Notes under the pieces: model-generated
The model's input: the letters and a program-made list of their open reading frames with translations, nothing else
What the model was told of the DNA's origin: nothing
Database searches by the model: none
Source: Lachnospiraceae bacterium
GTDB taxonomy: Bacteria; Bacillota_A; Clostridia; Lachnospirales; Lachnospiraceae
DNA length: 64,000 nucleotides
NCBI GenBank assembly: GCA_009911175.1
Contig: QXWX01000004.1
Location: 74,614 to 138,613, forward strand
Direction of reading: 5' to 3'
Position numbers and translations under genes: made by a program
Part shown: one piece after another, positions 36,453 to 44,493 of the stretch
Numbering within the stretch: the stretch's first letter is position 1
Layout of the letters: every line of letters begins with the position of its first letter

Positions 36453-37445
36453 TCAGCCCTGTGCCTGTACTGCTGTGATTGCAACTACACCTTCAATATC
36501 TTCCGCGCTGCAGCCCCGGGACAGATCGTTGACCGGAGCGGCGATTCCCTGGGTAAGCGGTCCGTAAGCCTCTGCCTTTGCCAGTCTCTGCGCCAGCTTG
36601 TATCCGATATTACCTGCATCCAAATCCGGGAAGATCAGTACATTGGCATGTCCTGCTACCGGGCTGCCCGGAGCCTTGGATTCTCCTACGGAAGGAACGA
36701 TCGCCGCGTCAAGCTGCAGTTCGCCGTCCAGCTTCAATTCCGGCGCCAGTTCCTTTGCGATCCGGGTCGCTTCCACAACCTTGTCCACGTCCGCATGCTT
36801 TGCGCTTCCCTTTGTAGAGTGGGAAAGCATTGCCACAACCGGCTCCTTGCCAGTCAGGATACGGAAGGACTCTGCGGAAGATACCGCAATGTTCGCCAGC
36901 TTCTCCGGATCCGGATTCTGCTCCAGACCGGAATCTCCGAAGATAAAGGTTCCGTCCGCGCCCATATCGCAATTTGGAACTACGATCACGAAAAATGCGG
37001 AAACCAGCTTTGTACCCGGTTTTGTCTTTAAGATCTGCAGGCAGGGACGAAGGGTATCCGCCGTAGAATGGCATGCGCCGGATACCATACCGTCCGCATC
37101 GCCCATCTTTACCATCATGACGCCGTAATACAGATAATTATTCAGCAGAAGTTCCTTTGCCTGCTCCTCGGTCATGCCCTTTTTCTGGCGTAATTCCACC
37201 AGCTTTGCAATGTAGCTCTCTGTCTTTTCGCTGGTCGCGGGATCCACGATGGTTGCCCCGGAAATGTCATATCCTGCTCCCATCTTCTCAATCTCTTCCT
37301 TGCTTCCCACCAGGATCAGCTTCGCTGTCCCTTCCTTCAAAACCGCCTCAGCAGCCTTGTAGGTTCTCTCGTCTTCCGTCTCCGGAAGCACGATCGTCTT
37401 AATGTCTGTCTTTGCTCTTGCTTTGATTTCATCAATAAATCCCAT
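36453..37445 (-). CDS. pta: Phosphate acetyltransferase
   Basis: Exchanges CoA of acetyl-CoA for phosphate. The 330-residue short form lacks the regulatory N-terminal domain of E. coli Pta, as usual in Clostridia. Motifs: IVLPETEDERTYKAAE at the start, DADGMVSGACHSTADTLRPC, ALSHSTKGSAKH-like MLSHSTKGSAKHADV, and FPDLDAGNIGYKLAQRLA. I start at ATG 37443-37445 (MGFIDEIKARAK) with AAAGGTGG upstream; the open frame to 37490 overlaps the -10 box. Confidence 0.97.
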   Translation of the reverse strand: MGFIDEIKARAKTDIKTIVLPETEDERTYKAAEAVLKEGTAKLILVGSKEEIEKMGAGYDISGATIVDPATSEKTESYIAKLVELRQKKGMTEEQAKELLLNNYLYYGVMMVKMGDADGMVSGACHSTADTLRPCLQILKTKPGTKLVSAFFVIVVPNCDMGADGTFIFGDSGLEQNPDPEKLANIAVSSAESFRILTGKEPVVAMLSHSTKGSAKHADVDKVVEATRIAKELAPELKLDGELQLDAAIVPSVGESKAPGSPVAGHANVLIFPDLDAGNIGYKLAQRLAKAEAYGPLTQGIAAPVNDLSRGCSAEDIEGVVAITAVQAQG

Positions 37446-37478
37446 AATTAAAAGCCACCTTTCCTTTTTCTGCCTATT

Positions 37479-37507
37479 ATTATAACGCAATCGTTTTTTG
37501 TATACAA
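37479..37507 (-). promoter_or_regulatory. Promoter of pta-ackA
   Basis: On the minus strand TTGTAT (37502-37507) and TATAAT (37479-37484), spacing 17. The -35 box is part of the palindrome TTGTATACAA, a possible regulator site. Confidence 0.75.
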
Positions 37508-37561
37508 GATATTTCCATGTCTATTTTTAAGAACAATCTCCACGTTGGCAATGAGCAGTGC

Positions 37562-37626
37562 GAAAAAGAACAGGAAAGAGGCTGCGTCGTGCTCGCACGT
37601 AAGCAGAATCTTTCCTGTTCTTTTTC
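37562..37626. terminator. Strong bidirectional hairpin between PIN gene and pta
   Basis: Perfect 18-nt arms (37562-37579 and 37609-37626) with A-rich and T-rich outer ends; the 29-nt loop has its own small hairpin GTGC/GCAC. Works as a terminator for the PIN toxin operon on the minus strand. Confidence 0.75.
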
Positions 37627-37765
37627 ATAGGGCGCATGCCCGTGAGCGAGATGAAGCGCAGCGTAATCGAGCTGCACTGCGGACGGAATCCGTATACATC
37701 TACTTCCCGCCTCATAAAACACATCCCCCAAAGCGAGATACACCGATACACCGCACCGTTTATAA

Positions 37766-38167
37766 TTATGGAACATATTTTTCCATAAAATCTGCCGGAG
37801 TCATAATCTCCAGTATTTCAACGCCAATCCCCAGAAAATCTTTATCATCGGTAATGAAAATATCCACATTTTCAATGATTGCCGTATAAAGTACAGGGTA
37901 GTCATTTACATCCCTGATTTCGAACAGCCCGCCTGGCATGTGACGCGGGGTATAAACCAGTTCATACGCCAAATTTAAAAGATATTCATCAATTGCTTTC
38001 CTCTTACCTGGGAATTTGCGTTCGACTACTGCAAATAATTCATCGACTACAAACGATGAAAGAACGAGATGATGACTCCGGGTAATAAAATCCAGCATCT
38101 TTTGAAATGCTTTGCCTGGAAACAATATCATGGAGATCAATACATTCGTATCAAGCATTATTCGCAT
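37766..38167 (-). CDS. PIN-domain RNase toxin
   Basis: Protein of 133 residues. PIN catalytic acids are visible: Asp in RIMLDTNVLIS (about 6), Glu in FVVDELF, Asp in IRDVNDYPVLYTAI and Asp in FITDDKDFLG. It belongs to the COG1569-type putative toxins. The upstream gene encodes an AbrB-like antitoxin and overlaps this start by 10 nt, the classic toxin-antitoxin order. Predicted to cleave RNA when free. Confidence 0.9.
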   Translation of the reverse strand: MRIMLDTNVLISMILFPGKAFQKMLDFITRSHHLVLSSFVVDELFAVVERKFPGKRKAIDEYLLNLAYELVYTPRHMPGGLFEIRDVNDYPVLYTAIIENVDIFITDDKDFLGIGVEILEIMTPADFMEKYVP

Positions 38168-38427
38168 ATATATACATCACCTCTCTCCGCACGGACTTCT
38201 TTTACCAAATCTATCACATCCTGTTCATTACGAATGCCGCTCTCCTCCGCAACCCCTTCAAAAGCTTTCTGTGCTTTTAACAGTGCGTTTGTGGAAGCAT
38301 TCACCATAACGACCTTCTCCCCTTCCTCAACAAACAGAATTTTATCTCCTTCCTGAATGCCAAGCAGTTTACGGATTGCCGCAGGGATTGTAACCTGACC
38401 CTTTGACGTTACTTTTGCTAATTCCAT
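38158..38427 (-). CDS. AbrB/SpoVT-type antitoxin
   Basis: A swapped-hairpin DNA-binding protein of 89 residues. The domain KVTSKGQVTIPAAIRKLLGI is at the N-terminus (about 5-24); the C-terminal half should bind the PIN toxin. I start at the ATG 38425-38427 (MELAKVTS), with AGGAGG 8 nt upstream. It most likely represses its own operon. Confidence 0.9.
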   Translation of the reverse strand: MELAKVTSKGQVTIPAAIRKLLGIQEGDKILFVEEGEKVVMVNASTNALLKAQKAFEGVAEESGIRNEQDVIDLVKEVRAERGDVYICE

Positions 38428-38524
38428 ATCCAATACCTCCTGCAAATAAATTTCTTACAAATTTTTTTATAAAACCAACCGACGGCTATTCATTCCCTGG
38501 GTCAGGTAAAACCATCTCCCCCAT

Positions 38525-39874
38525 TCACCCTCCCAACCGGAAAAACGCCGTTATAATCGTAAAGTACATCAATATCGTACACGTATCCATAATCGTGGAA
38601 ATCAGCGGAGCCGCCATGATCGCCGGATCCACCCCGATCTTTTTCGCCAGAAGCGGCAGCGTGCACCCAATACATTTTGCCATGACGATCACCGCAATCA
38701 TGGTCACACCCAGCGCAAAAGCCAGCATGATATCCTGGTTATACATCAGGTAGATCCGAATCCCGTTGACTGCTGCCAGAAGAAGCCCTACCACAAGCGC
38801 CACGCGGATTTCCTTGAAGATCACCCGGAGGAAATCCCGGAACTCGATCTCTCCCACCGCCAGCCCGCGGATCACCATGGTGGAGCTCTGGGAGCCGCAG
38901 TTTCCGCTGGTTCCCATGAGCATGGGAATAAACGTGATCAGCACCGGCATCACCGACATGGCTTCCTCATAGTGGCGCAGGATCTCTCCTGTCACGGTGG
39001 CGGAGAGCATCAGGAGCATGAGCCACAGGGTACGGTTCTTCGCGTGCCGGAATACGGAGGTTCCGAAATAAGAATCCTCATTGGGGCTGACACCGGCCAT
39101 GATGCTGATATCTTCCGTTGTCTCGTCCTGCAGGACATACATAGCGTCGTCAACCGTTACGATCCCCACCAGGCAGTTCTCATGGTCGATGATCGGCATC
39201 GCCACCAGGCCATACTTCCGGATGGAAGAAGCCACCTCCTCCTGGTCATCCAGAGTCTTTGCGCAGAGCACATTTTCATCCATGATCTCCTCAATCAGCC
39301 TGGCCTCCCCGGCGGTCAGCAGGTCCTTCACATCCACCACGCCGATGAGCCGCTTCTTTTCCGTCACATAACAAGTATAAATAGTCTCCTTGTTGATCCC
39401 CACCTGACGGATCTTCAGAATGGCCTCCTCCACCGTCATCTCCTTGCGCAGGCTGACGTAGTCTATATTCATGATGCTTCCCGCGCTGTCCTCAGGGTAC
39501 TGGAGCAGGGCGTTGATCTTTTTTCTCGTATCCTCGTCCGTCACCATCAGCAGACGGTCCACCACATTGGCCGGCATCTCTTCCAGCACGTCTACCGTAT
39601 CGTCCACGTACATCTCGTCCATGACCTCTTCCAGCTCGGAGTCCGTCAGCGTATTGATCAGGTATTCACGCATATCGCTGTTCATATCCGTAAATACATC
39701 CGCCGCCTCTTCCTTTGCCAGAAGCCGGAAGATCAGGATCATCTGCTTCTTGCTGATATCTTCAAGCATTTCCGCAATGTCCACTGGATGCACGGTTTCC
39801 AACAGTTCTTTCAGTTCTTTAAATTTTCTTTCCTCAAGCAATGCGAGTATCTGTTCTTTGATCATCCCATGCAC
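38525..39874 (-). CDS. mgtE: Magnesium transporter MgtE
   Basis: Magnesium channel of 449 residues. Order: N domain of helical repeats (about 1-130, with VHPVDIAEMLEDIS), two CBS domains (about 135-255, with GVVDVKDLL and GIVTVDDAM), connecting helix, and five membrane helices with the selectivity region TSGNCGSQSSTMVIRGLA and AAVNGIRI. Magnesium binding to the cytosolic domains closes the pore in known members. No M-box riboswitch is visible in the short region upstream. Confidence 0.96.
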   Translation of the reverse strand: MHGMIKEQILALLEERKFKELKELLETVHPVDIAEMLEDISKKQMILIFRLLAKEEAADVFTDMNSDMREYLINTLTDSELEEVMDEMYVDDTVDVLEEMPANVVDRLLMVTDEDTRKKINALLQYPEDSAGSIMNIDYVSLRKEMTVEEAILKIRQVGINKETIYTCYVTEKKRLIGVVDVKDLLTAGEARLIEEIMDENVLCAKTLDDQEEVASSIRKYGLVAMPIIDHENCLVGIVTVDDAMYVLQDETTEDISIMAGVSPNEDSYFGTSVFRHAKNRTLWLMLLMLSATVTGEILRHYEEAMSVMPVLITFIPMLMGTSGNCGSQSSTMVIRGLAVGEIEFRDFLRVIFKEIRVALVVGLLLAAVNGIRIYLMYNQDIMLAFALGVTMIAVIVMAKCIGCTLPLLAKKIGVDPAIMAAPLISTIMDTCTILMYFTIITAFFRLGG

Positions 39875-40013
39875 CCTCTTTCCTGTAAAATAAATTGCCT
39901 CCCTTACAAAAAATCATGAACCAAAGAACCTGATATAGTAAGTAAATTCGAGCAATTTCCGGCTAAAGCAATCTATTTTTTCACAATACAATGTTTTTTT
40001 CTACATTTTGTAC

Positions 40014-40051
40014 TTATTGAACTACTAATGTTCAATAAGATATAGTATAAT
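40014..40051 (+). promoter_or_regulatory. Promoter region with dyad upstream of tmcAL
   Basis: TTATTGAAC (40014-40022) and GTTCAATAA (40030-40038) form a perfect 9-bp inverted repeat with a 7-nt spacer, directly upstream of a perfect TATAAT (40046-40051). The -35 box is poor, so an activator or repressor at the dyad is plausible. Confidence 0.5.
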
Positions 40052-40082
40052 GGTTCTCAAAAGGATATACAAGGAGTTTCTC

Positions 40083-41369
40083 ATGAAAATTGTCGGTTTG
40101 ATCACAGAATACAATCCATTTCACAATGGGCACCAATACCATATACAGGCTGCAAAGGAGGTCACCGGGGCAGATATTGCGGTGGTCCTCATGAGCGGGG
40201 ACTACGTACAGCGGGGCACCGCCGCCATCATGCCCAAGCGGCTGCGGGCCGAGATGGCGTTGAAATGCGGCGCCGCAGCCGTGTTTGAGCTGCCCGTCTG
40301 CTACGCCACCGGAAGCGCCGAATTATTTGCCTATGGGGCGGTTTCCTTTCTCGACCAGCTTGGGATCGTGGATTCCCTCTGCTTCGGAAGCGAATGCGGC
40401 GACCTGGAAGGAATGGAAGCCGCAGCGGACATCCTTCTGGAAGAACCAGAAGCATACCAGACCCGTTTAAAGGACTGCCTAAAGCAGGGCATGTCTTTTC
40501 CTTCCGCGCGGGAGGAGGCCCTTACCGCCTGCATGGAAACGGAACAATATTCGATTCTGCTCCGCGACCCCAACAACATCCTGGGCGTTGAATACCTGAA
40601 AGCACTGAAAAAGCGCGGCAGCAAAATCCGTCCTTACACCATCCGCCGCAAAGGCTCCCACTACCACGACCAGGATCTCAAATCCCCTTTCGGCTCCGCT
40701 TCCGCCATCCGCTCCCTGCTGGCCTATTCCGGTTGTGCGCTGAGCGGGGTATCCTCCGCGCGCACCTTTGAAAACACGCCCTTCGTAAATATTCTGGGCG
40801 AGCTGGAGGAGCAGGTTCCCCAAAGCTGCCTGGAACTTTTAAAGGATTACCACAGGGTCAAATATCCGATCTATCAGAATGATTTTTCCCTGATCCTAAA
40901 ATACAAGCTGCTGAACAAACGGCCCGAGACCCTTCCGCGCTATATGGACGTGTCCAGGGACCTGGCAAACCGAATCTGCGGACAGCTGAATGATTATTTT
41001 AATTATAAGCAGTTCTGTGAACTTGTGAAAACAAGGGACGTGACCCAGACCCGGATCAACCGCGCCCTGCTCCATATCATGCTGGGCATCAAGAAAACGG
41101 CAGTCAATGAATATCTGGAAAACGGCCCCCACTTTTATGCCCGCCTTCTCGGATTCCGCCGGGACTGCGAAAAGGTCGTCTCGGCCATTGCCAAAAAGAG
41201 CCCTCTGCCGCTGCTCACCAGGCCCTACGATGACCAGGGAATCGAGCCTGCGGGCAGAAAAATGCTGACCCATGACATCCTTGCCTCCAACCTTTACACC
41301 TCCGTTGTCACAGACAAGTATAAGACGGCATTTGAAAATGAATATAACCAGGGGATTCTAAAAATCTGA
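40083..41369 (+). CDS. tmcAL: tRNA(Met) cytidine acetate ligase
   Basis: Makes N4-acetylcytidine at the wobble base of elongator tRNA-Met using acetate and ATP. The 428 residues begin MKIVGLITEYNPFHNGHQYH, with the HIGH-like nucleotide-binding motif, and SGDYVQRGTAAIMPK follows. I start at ATG 40083 with AGGAG upstream, not at 40050. The substrate acetate is made by ackA, encoded 4 kb away. Confidence 0.94.
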   Translation: MKIVGLITEYNPFHNGHQYHIQAAKEVTGADIAVVLMSGDYVQRGTAAIMPKRLRAEMALKCGAAAVFELPVCYATGSAELFAYGAVSFLDQLGIVDSLCFGSECGDLEGMEAAADILLEEPEAYQTRLKDCLKQGMSFPSAREEALTACMETEQYSILLRDPNNILGVEYLKALKKRGSKIRPYTIRRKGSHYHDQDLKSPFGSASAIRSLLAYSGCALSGVSSARTFENTPFVNILGELEEQVPQSCLELLKDYHRVKYPIYQNDFSLILKYKLLNKRPETLPRYMDVSRDLANRICGQLNDYFNYKQFCELVKTRDVTQTRINRALLHIMLGIKKTAVNEYLENGPHFYARLLGFRRDCEKVVSAIAKKSPLPLLTRPYDDQGIEPAGRKMLTHDILASNLYTSVVTDKYKTAFENEYNQGILKI

Positions 41370-41518
41370 CGGCATCCAATTTTCTTTTTATCTCAAAAAT
41401 ATAATATGAGGATACTATTTTGGAATACACATTTGTGCGGTTTGCCAGACCTGCACCTATTATACAACGGGGGTTTTCCTTCTAGTACTCCGTTTATCGC
41501 CACTTGCGTTTGCTAGTC

Positions 41519-41538
41519 TCCCCAGCTTTGCTTGGGGA
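41519..41538 (+). terminator. Weak hairpin behind tmcAL
   Basis: TCCCCAGC-TTT-GCTTGGGGA with one bulge, followed by TTTATG. It may terminate tmcAL 150 nt after its stop. The rest of 41370-41589 shows no gene. Confidence 0.4.
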
Positions 41539-41589
41539 TTTATGTCTGTTTCATTAAAAAAGAATAATACGTTTGGCTGTGAAAGGCAT

Positions 41590-41841
41590 TTATCCCTTTA
41601 ATCCCCTTGCCTGCCTGTCCATATCCTCCACAACAATATCATAAATTTCCCCGATGGATGCACAATACTCCAATACTTTCCACGGCTCATTCGTATGGAA
41701 ATGGATTTTTATTAACTCCTCGTCGCCAACCGCTAACAGACAGTCTCCGTTAAAATGCGCAATAAAGTATTCACTGATTGCATCTTCATCCAGATTTTCT
41801 CCTTCTATCAGTAGCTGCGTATCATATCGAAATTCCAGCAT
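41590..41841 (-). CDS. Stand-alone FakA C-terminal-like domain protein
   Basis: An 83-residue protein. The stretch GDCLLAVGDEELIKIHFHTN followed by EPWKVLEYCASIGEIYDIVVEDM matches the C-terminal domain of FakA/YloV-type fatty acid kinase subunits (GDSLVVVGDDELIKVHVHTN-like). The N-terminal DhaL kinase domain and middle part are absent, and the gene begins with its own ATG, so it is either a free-standing domain protein seen in this family of bacteria or a remnant. No fakA is near. Confidence 0.6.
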   Translation of the reverse strand: MLEFRYDTQLLIEGENLDEDAISEYFIAHFNGDCLLAVGDEELIKIHFHTNEPWKVLEYCASIGEIYDIVVEDMDRQARGLKG

Positions 41842-41897
41842 AGTGTCTCACTCCCCTTTCCATAATTCGAATCAAAATAAAGTCCCAACGATTCACC

Positions 41898-42341
41898 TCA
41901 CTCAACTTCTCCCTCATATATTTCATGATTCCCATGGCTATCACTCTTTGAAAATATGATTTCATACGGATCATTACCTAAACGGAAGCCTCCTGCGGCC
42001 TCATATCCAAGCCTGAAATAAAAATGCTGCGCATACTCGTCTGCCTGGGTTGAAGTCATAAATGTATGATACCCCTGTTGCCTCATTTCATTCTCCCAAA
42101 ATTCAACGACCTGCCTTCCAAAACCTTTTCCTCTGTATTCTTCCAAAATGTACAGCATATTGATGAAAGGTGTATGATCCCAAAACAGATTGTATCTCAG
42201 CCATCCGACAAACTGATTGTGATCTTCAACAAGAATAATGCGGCTCTGCTGTATAATATTTCGCATTTCTTCTTTAGAGATATGCTTATCATATGAAATA
42301 AGAAGCTCCCTATCTTTGATTTCTGCAAATCGGATATTCAT
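41898..42341 (-). CDS. GNAT family N-acetyltransferase
   Basis: Protein of 147 residues. The acetyl-CoA loop RGKGFGRQVVEFWENEM (about 69-85) fits the RGxGxG motif, preceded by the strand MLYILEEY. The tail FYFRLGYEAAGGFRLGNDP is typical. Substrate unknown. It is followed by, and close to, the stand-alone FakA-like gene. Confidence 0.9.
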   Translation of the reverse strand: MNIRFAEIKDRELLISYDKHISKEEMRNIIQQSRIILVEDHNQFVGWLRYNLFWDHTPFINMLYILEEYRGKGFGRQVVEFWENEMRQQGYHTFMTSTQADEYAQHFYFRLGYEAAGGFRLGNDPYEIIFSKSDSHGNHEIYEGEVE

Positions 42342-42371
42342 ATCTTTACGTCACTCCTTAACAGTATAAAA

Positions 42372-43379
42372 CTATTCAGCAAACCGGAAGTTGTCTATCT
42401 TGTTAAAATCAGCATTTATATAGCAATGTTCCATTATCTGCTCCTTCATTTCTGAATAATAGATGATGCGTTGAATAGTTTCCTCCACCTGTTCTATTCC
42501 AATTTCTTTTTCATCATCTCCGCAATCTATACCTAACACACGCTTAATATTATATTCCAACCATTCCAGTCTGCCGTTATTACAATCATATAGTGTTTCC
42601 CAATCTATGGGCAAATCTCCGCCCGCATTTTTATATCCCTGCAAAAAAGCCTGAAACAGACTAAAATCAATTTGGCAATCCTCATATCCAGACCAACATA
42701 ATGCCAGTTCTAACAATTCCATAAACGGATTGTTGTAAGATAAGCATTCCAAATCAATAATACGATAATCATTCCCATTCCAGAGAACATTTTTGCAATC
42801 CATATCATTATGACAGACAGATACAATTTGAGGCAGTTTCTTTCTTGCCAGATTGCCTTTATTTTGGCTATCTTTGATTATCGGCAGACTATCTTTCAGC
42901 ATTGCAAACAACCTCACATTGACTTTTTCTATTTTGGCAAGATAGAATTCCCAGTCAATGGACATTTCAGGAAAGTTTTTGCTCTCAAATTTCTTGTATA
43001 TACTATGGATTTTAGCAAGTACCTTTCCTATTTCTCCGCAATGATGTTCTGTTATCTCATCGCTTCTCAAAGATTTTCCTGGAAAATAATCAAAGAGGTA
43101 GAAATATTCGCCATCTATTTCCTGCATTTTTCTTCCGTCAAATGATAATGCAGGAAGAATAGGAATATCCTGTTGCTCCAATAAAAGTTCTATCTGCTCA
43201 GCTTTAGCATAATTTTCCATAGCCGTTTCTCTTTGCATTACAAATGGATTCAGCAGTTTAAGCGCATAAATGCCTTGCTCTGTGTCAACCTTATACATCT
43301 TATGTATAAAACCGCCATTCAGACGGGTTGGTTCGCCTTTCAATTTCCAATTAAATTTTTTTGCTATCTTGATAAACAT
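42372..43379 (-). CDS. Phosphotransferase of the APH/CotS type
   Basis: Kinase-like protein of 335 residues. N-lobe GFIHKMYKVDTEQGIYALKL (with the ATP-binding Lys), catalytic loop VCHNDMDCKNVLWN with the base Asp, and the metal-binding Asp in YRIIDLECLSY. APH folds phosphorylate aminoglycosides, choline, homoserine or spore-coat sugars; the pattern is closest to CotS/ThrB-like members. I start at ATG 43377-43379 with GGAG 8 nt upstream. Its AT-richer composition and its neighbours suggest acquisition. Confidence 0.85.
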   Translation of the reverse strand: MFIKIAKKFNWKLKGEPTRLNGGFIHKMYKVDTEQGIYALKLLNPFVMQRETAMENYAKAEQIELLLEQQDIPILPALSFDGRKMQEIDGEYFYLFDYFPGKSLRSDEITEHHCGEIGKVLAKIHSIYKKFESKNFPEMSIDWEFYLAKIEKVNVRLFAMLKDSLPIIKDSQNKGNLARKKLPQIVSVCHNDMDCKNVLWNGNDYRIIDLECLSYNNPFMELLELALCWSGYEDCQIDFSLFQAFLQGYKNAGGDLPIDWETLYDCNNGRLEWLEYNIKRVLGIDCGDDEKEIGIEQVEETIQRIIYYSEMKEQIMEHCYINADFNKIDNFRFAE

Positions 43380-43533
43380 GGCAATTTCTCCAAATTTCGA
43401 TTTATCACACAAACTCCTTAGTTTTTACGTAGATAGTTCTTAATTATTAAAGCCTAACCCGGATAAACCGGAAAAGCGCAATACAAAAATTTTGCCATTT
43501 TGCGCAAGAAATTGTTGTTAAGTGCCTAAATTA

Positions 43534-43623
43534 CTAAACCAATTTAACGCCGAGGGTTTCCAGTAGTTCCTGATCTTTTGCCTCCTCCATGATCTGCCAG
43601 AAAATATCCTTGTTCATATTCAT
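43534..43623 (-). pseudogene. Short remnant, possibly of a DUF4240-like gene
   Basis: A 29-residue frame, MNMNKDIFWQIMEEAKDQEL then a short tail, with a GAGAGG ribosome binding site. The start resembles DUF4240 proteins (FWxII-type opening) but nothing follows. Read as a truncated remnant; it could be a true small ORF. Confidence 0.3.
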
Positions 43624-43839
43624 CCTCTCTCTTTCCGTATCGAACCACCTCGCCTTTCTGTCATTTTGATACGACCATCCCCTCCTTCCGTCAATGCTTT
43701 CTATCCAACAAAAAACCAGCATCCGGAGAGCACATTCCTCCTGCCAGTCATTCCATTTCTTCCCTCTAATCCATACACATTTTTCCCTATGCCTTGTGTA
43801 TCAAGTAGCTATATTCCATCATTTTAAACACAATATACG

Positions 43840-44345
43840 CTATATACAGTCAAAAACCCTAGTCCAGTTTGCGTCCAGCACCAGCAGCTCAGGCTTCCCT
43901 AAGAGGGCAAGGACGAGGCCGAAGCGCTGCTTCATCCCCATGGACAGTTTCTCGCTTTTGACTTTTCTTTTTTCGAAAAGGTTTACGTGTGCAGCACCGC
44001 TTCCACCGGATCCTTCCCGGGGATCCCGCGCTGGATCCGGTAGTATTCCAGATTCTTTTCCACGCTCATTTTCGGAAAAAATCCGGCGTTTTCCACAAGG
44101 GCACCCATGCGGGAACGGCTCTTCCGCACTTCTTTTTCCTCCTCATTTCCAAAGAGGCGGATGTATCCTCCTGTAGGAAAGATCTGTCCGGTGACTATTT
44201 TGAGAAATGTGGATTTCCCGGCGCCGTTGTCCCCGATCAATCCGTAGATGTCGCCCCGCCGAACCGTGAGGTTCACATGGTCCAGAGCTGTCAGGTCTTT
44301 GTATTGTTTGGTAATGTCTCTGGCTTCAATGACTGCTTCGTTCAT
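43840..44345 (-). pseudogene. Broken ABC transporter ATPase (BcrA-like)
   Basis: The first frame (43983-44345, 120 residues) has Walker A GDNGAGKST and the usual lantibiotic/bacitracin exporter ATPase start, then stops. The signature KLSMGMKQRFGLVLALLG and Walker B LLVLD continue in another frame at about 43860-43980, after which the sequence goes off as ANWTRVF and stops, with no DEP and no C-terminal half. So it has both a frameshift and a truncation. No permease gene remains. A non-functional relic. Confidence 0.85.
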
Positions 44346-44493
44346 AACTGTTGATTCCTTTCTGAAATTGAGGAACCGTTAAGTATAAAAGTAAACTTTC
44401 AGGGTCGTTTGTGCCGATAGGCGGCATGGCCCCAAATATACTTGTCCTCAAGAAAGTTTAAAGAAATCGTAAAGAAGCTCCTGTACAATCATA

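Noticed and set aside
39875..40013. M-box riboswitch upstream of mgtE
   Set aside because: The available upstream region is short and shows none of the conserved M-box stems.
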